Part shown: positions 62,239-64,000 of the stretch, in pieces
How positions within the stretch are numbered: position 1 is the stretch's first letter
Layout of the letters: each line of letters starts with the position of its first letter
Origin: Acetobacterium wieringae
GTDB taxonomy: Bacteria > Bacillota > Clostridia > Eubacteriales > Eubacteriaceae
DNA: 64,000 nt
NCBI RefSeq assembly: GCF_026646375.1
Contig: NZ_JAIPPU010000005.1
Span: 124,001 to 188,000 of the forward strand
Direction of reading: 5' to 3'
Translations under genes and position numbers: made by a program
Notes under the pieces: generated by a model
The model's database searches: none
The model's input: the letters and a program-made list of their open reading frames with translations, nothing else
Told to the model about the DNA's origin: nothing

Positions 62239-63867
62239 TTATTTTATTGTTTCATAGAGATTTCGTTTCCAATCCTGCAATCGTGTTTCCTCATTTGACC
62301 AGTATTCTTCTAACTTAGGAAATATCCCAAATGTTGTGATCATTAATAAATCACCTTCACTGACATTATTTATGTTGCAGAAATGATTGTGACCAATTCG
62401 AAATCCATTCCCCAATGATTGATCTTTTTCAATTTCTAAATTGAGTTTCTGAACCTGCTGAACCAATTGATTAAGTTTTACATTCTTCTTAGAGTCAATA
62501 TACCTGACAAACCCTTCACAATTAAATGCAGGTTCCAGTTCTACAAAATTAAAGTGTCGTTGTAGGGTCTGATCAAGCAATAGCATGCTTTTATCGGCTG
62601 TATCCATCATTCCGAGAATGTATATATTTTCTGGTATATAAAAATTTTCTACAGAAATTTTTTTTTGTCGTTTAAACTGGTTGTTGTGTGTTTCACGCTT
62701 AAATAAAAGGATCAGATCCCCCATTATCGTATTTAAATTTTCTCGATTAATACCATCGATAATGAAATAATAGTCATTTCCAGTATCTTCAACTGCCTTT
62801 TGGGAAAAAGCTAAAAAACATCCCTCTGTCAAAAGGAAGTCATTGTAGTTCTTTTCTGCGTTACCATTTAATCTGTTCTGTTCTGAAAAATATTCGTTGA
62901 GCTTTACAATTTCCACTCGATTCTTGTTTTTCTCGCCCAACAGCGAAAACACAAGCCGATCTGCGATATAACTTTTACCCACTCCGGGAGCGCCTTTTAT
63001 GATGATACTCCTTTTTTCTTTGAGCAGTTTTACAATCTCATCATACTTAGAAGTTTTCATATATACTTCTGAGAAAAAATGTTCTTTGGAATATAATTCT
63101 ATTTTTTCCATATCCAAATCCCTAAGGCCCCAAATGTCACTGGAAAATGATTTTCTATAAAAAAGATCTTCCCCATGAGCAAAGGATTTGGAATCACTAC
63201 TGAATCGCTGTAGGGTGAACCGAACTACTGCCCGCCAATCAGGGTTTACTCGAATCATTTCTAATCTGTTTCGCTTCTGAATTTCATCCTGAATGGATGA
63301 TAACTGAGCTTCCCCGCCTAGAATGTTTAATACTTCAAAAATCTCATTTTCACATAATATTTTTCCTTTAGAATTTAAACGGCTTTTCCAATAGGGTTCA
63401 TTTTTAAAGCGATTAATATCTTGGGGTTTATCGTTAAATGTAAAGTCAAGCAAGGCATCGCACATCCAATTTTTAGAATTTTGTTCAACTTTCCAGATAG
63501 ATCGCATGTACGTAAAGAAATACCAATTTTTATTCAGATCAGTTTTTGACCATTTTACAGAAATTTTTTTACCATTATTGTAGTTTTTGATAACAACACC
63601 TGTGGCTTTAATTTCCATAACTGAAACTATTTTTCCTTTATAATCAAATGGGATATTTTCTTTCTGGTTATGAGTAACTTTTAAAGCGACTCGATCGCCA
63701 ACTTGAATTGTATTTACCATATCATCATATTTATCAGAAGTATTTTTTTCCCAAATACCTTTTTTTATAAAACGTGAAGTTAGGTCTTCCCCTTCGAAGT
63801 TTGCACTTAAAAACCAGTTTGATTCGTTACTTAACATTCTATCTTCTGAATTTATTGAACATTGCAT
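62239..63867 (-). CDS. McrB-like AAA+ protein with N-terminal EVE-like domain
   Basis: 542 residues. The N-terminal ~115 residues (NWFLSANFEGEDLTSRFIKKG, GDRVALKVTHNQ, GKIVSVMEIKATG) resemble the domain that often precedes McrB-type NTPases; a winged-helix-like segment follows (~165-230). AAA+ core: Walker A GAPGVGKS near 292 and a Walker B region reading YYFIIDGINREN where McrB proteins have DEINRG, so the catalytic Glu is absent; sensor MMDTADKSMLLLDQTLQRHF is present. McrB is the GTPase of modification-dependent restriction and needs McrC; no McrC follows, as the CsoR-type gene starts 85 bases on. Possibly an orphan or impaired defence gene. Confidence 0.75.
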   Translation of the reverse strand: MQCSINSEDRMLSNESNWFLSANFEGEDLTSRFIKKGIWEKNTSDKYDDMVNTIQVGDRVALKVTHNQKENIPFDYKGKIVSVMEIKATGVVIKNYNNGKKISVKWSKTDLNKNWYFFTYMRSIWKVEQNSKNWMCDALLDFTFNDKPQDINRFKNEPYWKSRLNSKGKILCENEIFEVLNILGGEAQLSSIQDEIQKRNRLEMIRVNPDWRAVVRFTLQRFSSDSKSFAHGEDLFYRKSFSSDIWGLRDLDMEKIELYSKEHFFSEVYMKTSKYDEIVKLLKEKRSIIIKGAPGVGKSYIADRLVFSLLGEKNKNRVEIVKLNEYFSEQNRLNGNAEKNYNDFLLTEGCFLAFSQKAVEDTGNDYYFIIDGINRENLNTIMGDLILLFKRETHNNQFKRQKKISVENFYIPENIYILGMMDTADKSMLLLDQTLQRHFNFVELEPAFNCEGFVRYIDSKKNVKLNQLVQQVQKLNLEIEKDQSLGNGFRIGHNHFCNINNVSEGDLLMITTFGIFPKLEEYWSNEETRLQDWKRNLYETIK

Positions 63868-64000
63868 TTATTTGTTTTCCTTTCTTGTTATTTTTGGTAA
63901 AATTATTTTTTTATAAACCGCCTTTTAAAAAAAATCAGCGACGCACAATTCCTTTTGAGAATAACTACCTCGCTGATATATTTTTATATTTTCAAAGTGA
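63868..64000. other. Upstream region of the McrB-like gene at the window edge
   Basis: AAGAAAGGAAAAC (minus strand) provides a ribosome site for ATG 63867. ATCAGCGA near 63934 and TCGCTGAT near 63972 form an 8-bp inverted repeat 30 bases apart. No gene is seen. Confidence 0.35.

Noticed and set aside
1-64000. CRISPR arrays, tRNA and rRNA genes
   Set aside because: I saw no regularly spaced direct repeats and no sequence I could recognise as tRNA or rRNA; a covariance-model scan would be needed to exclude a tRNA formally.

Overview
The window looks like chromosome of an acetogenic, strictly anaerobic low-to-mid GC Firmicute, most like Acetobacterium/Eubacteriaceae. This is inferred from gene content (ChW-repeat and BIG2 remnants, CbiMNQO, CooT and nickel functions, anaerobic corrinoid genes) and Shine-Dalgarno usage; no rRNA or other marker gene is present. 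The unifying theme is handling of nickel, cobalt and metallated tetrapyrroles, as expected where CODH/acetyl-CoA synthase needs Ni and the methyl branch needs corrinoids.

Layout. 1-1862: 3' part of an MgtA-type Mg2+ P-type ATPase plus a small membrane protein. 2346-2850: zinc-ribbon protein and a kinase N-lobe fragment. 2836-5635: promoter, NiCo (czcD-type) riboswitch with intrinsic terminator, and a P-type cation ATPase. 6035-7947: decayed DNA (frameshifted TauE/SafE, IS91-like fragment, BIG2/ChW surface-protein fragment). 8093-10594: two NAD(P)-dependent oxidoreductases around a TetR-type operator, then the TetR regulator. 10723-17337: accessory island with a serine recombinase, an XRE regulator, an unrecognised Cys-rich protein, an ApeA-like antiphage remnant and a broken flavodoxin-ferredoxin gene.

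17346-52424, all on the minus strand, is the main attraction: about 35 kb of metal/tetrapyrrole genes. In transcription order: module A (ABC exporter pair, ChlD-like, ChlI-like, CobN-like, BtuF/BtuC/BtuD-like importer); a cobalamin riboswitch plus terminator leading cbiJ/cobK-cbiQ-cbiO-cbiM-cbiN-His-rich DMT transporter; a second cobalamin riboswitch plus terminator leading module B (BtuC-like, long BtuD-like, CbiZ, BtuF-like, CobN-like, ChlD-like, ChlI-like, radical SAM/SPASM, a third CobN-like, and a second ABC exporter pair). Three CobN-type large subunits and two complete I/D motor sets, tied to corrinoid-type importers, CbiZ salvage and B12 riboswitches, suggest a corrinoid or tetrapyrrole metal insertion/removal and salvage system rather than ordinary B12 synthesis.

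52737-64000: an ISNCY-like transposase remnant, then a nickel-type operon (nikB-nikC-nikA-nikD-nikE-like, an interrupted cooT, a DUF3842 protein and a small His-bearing protein), a LysR regulator, an aspartoacylase-like metallohydrolase, a CsoR/RcnR-family metal sensor with an H-C-H-C ligand set, and an McrB-like AAA+ protein with an altered Walker B motif and no McrC partner.

All functional names come from reading translated sequence and remembered family motifs; no database search was run.
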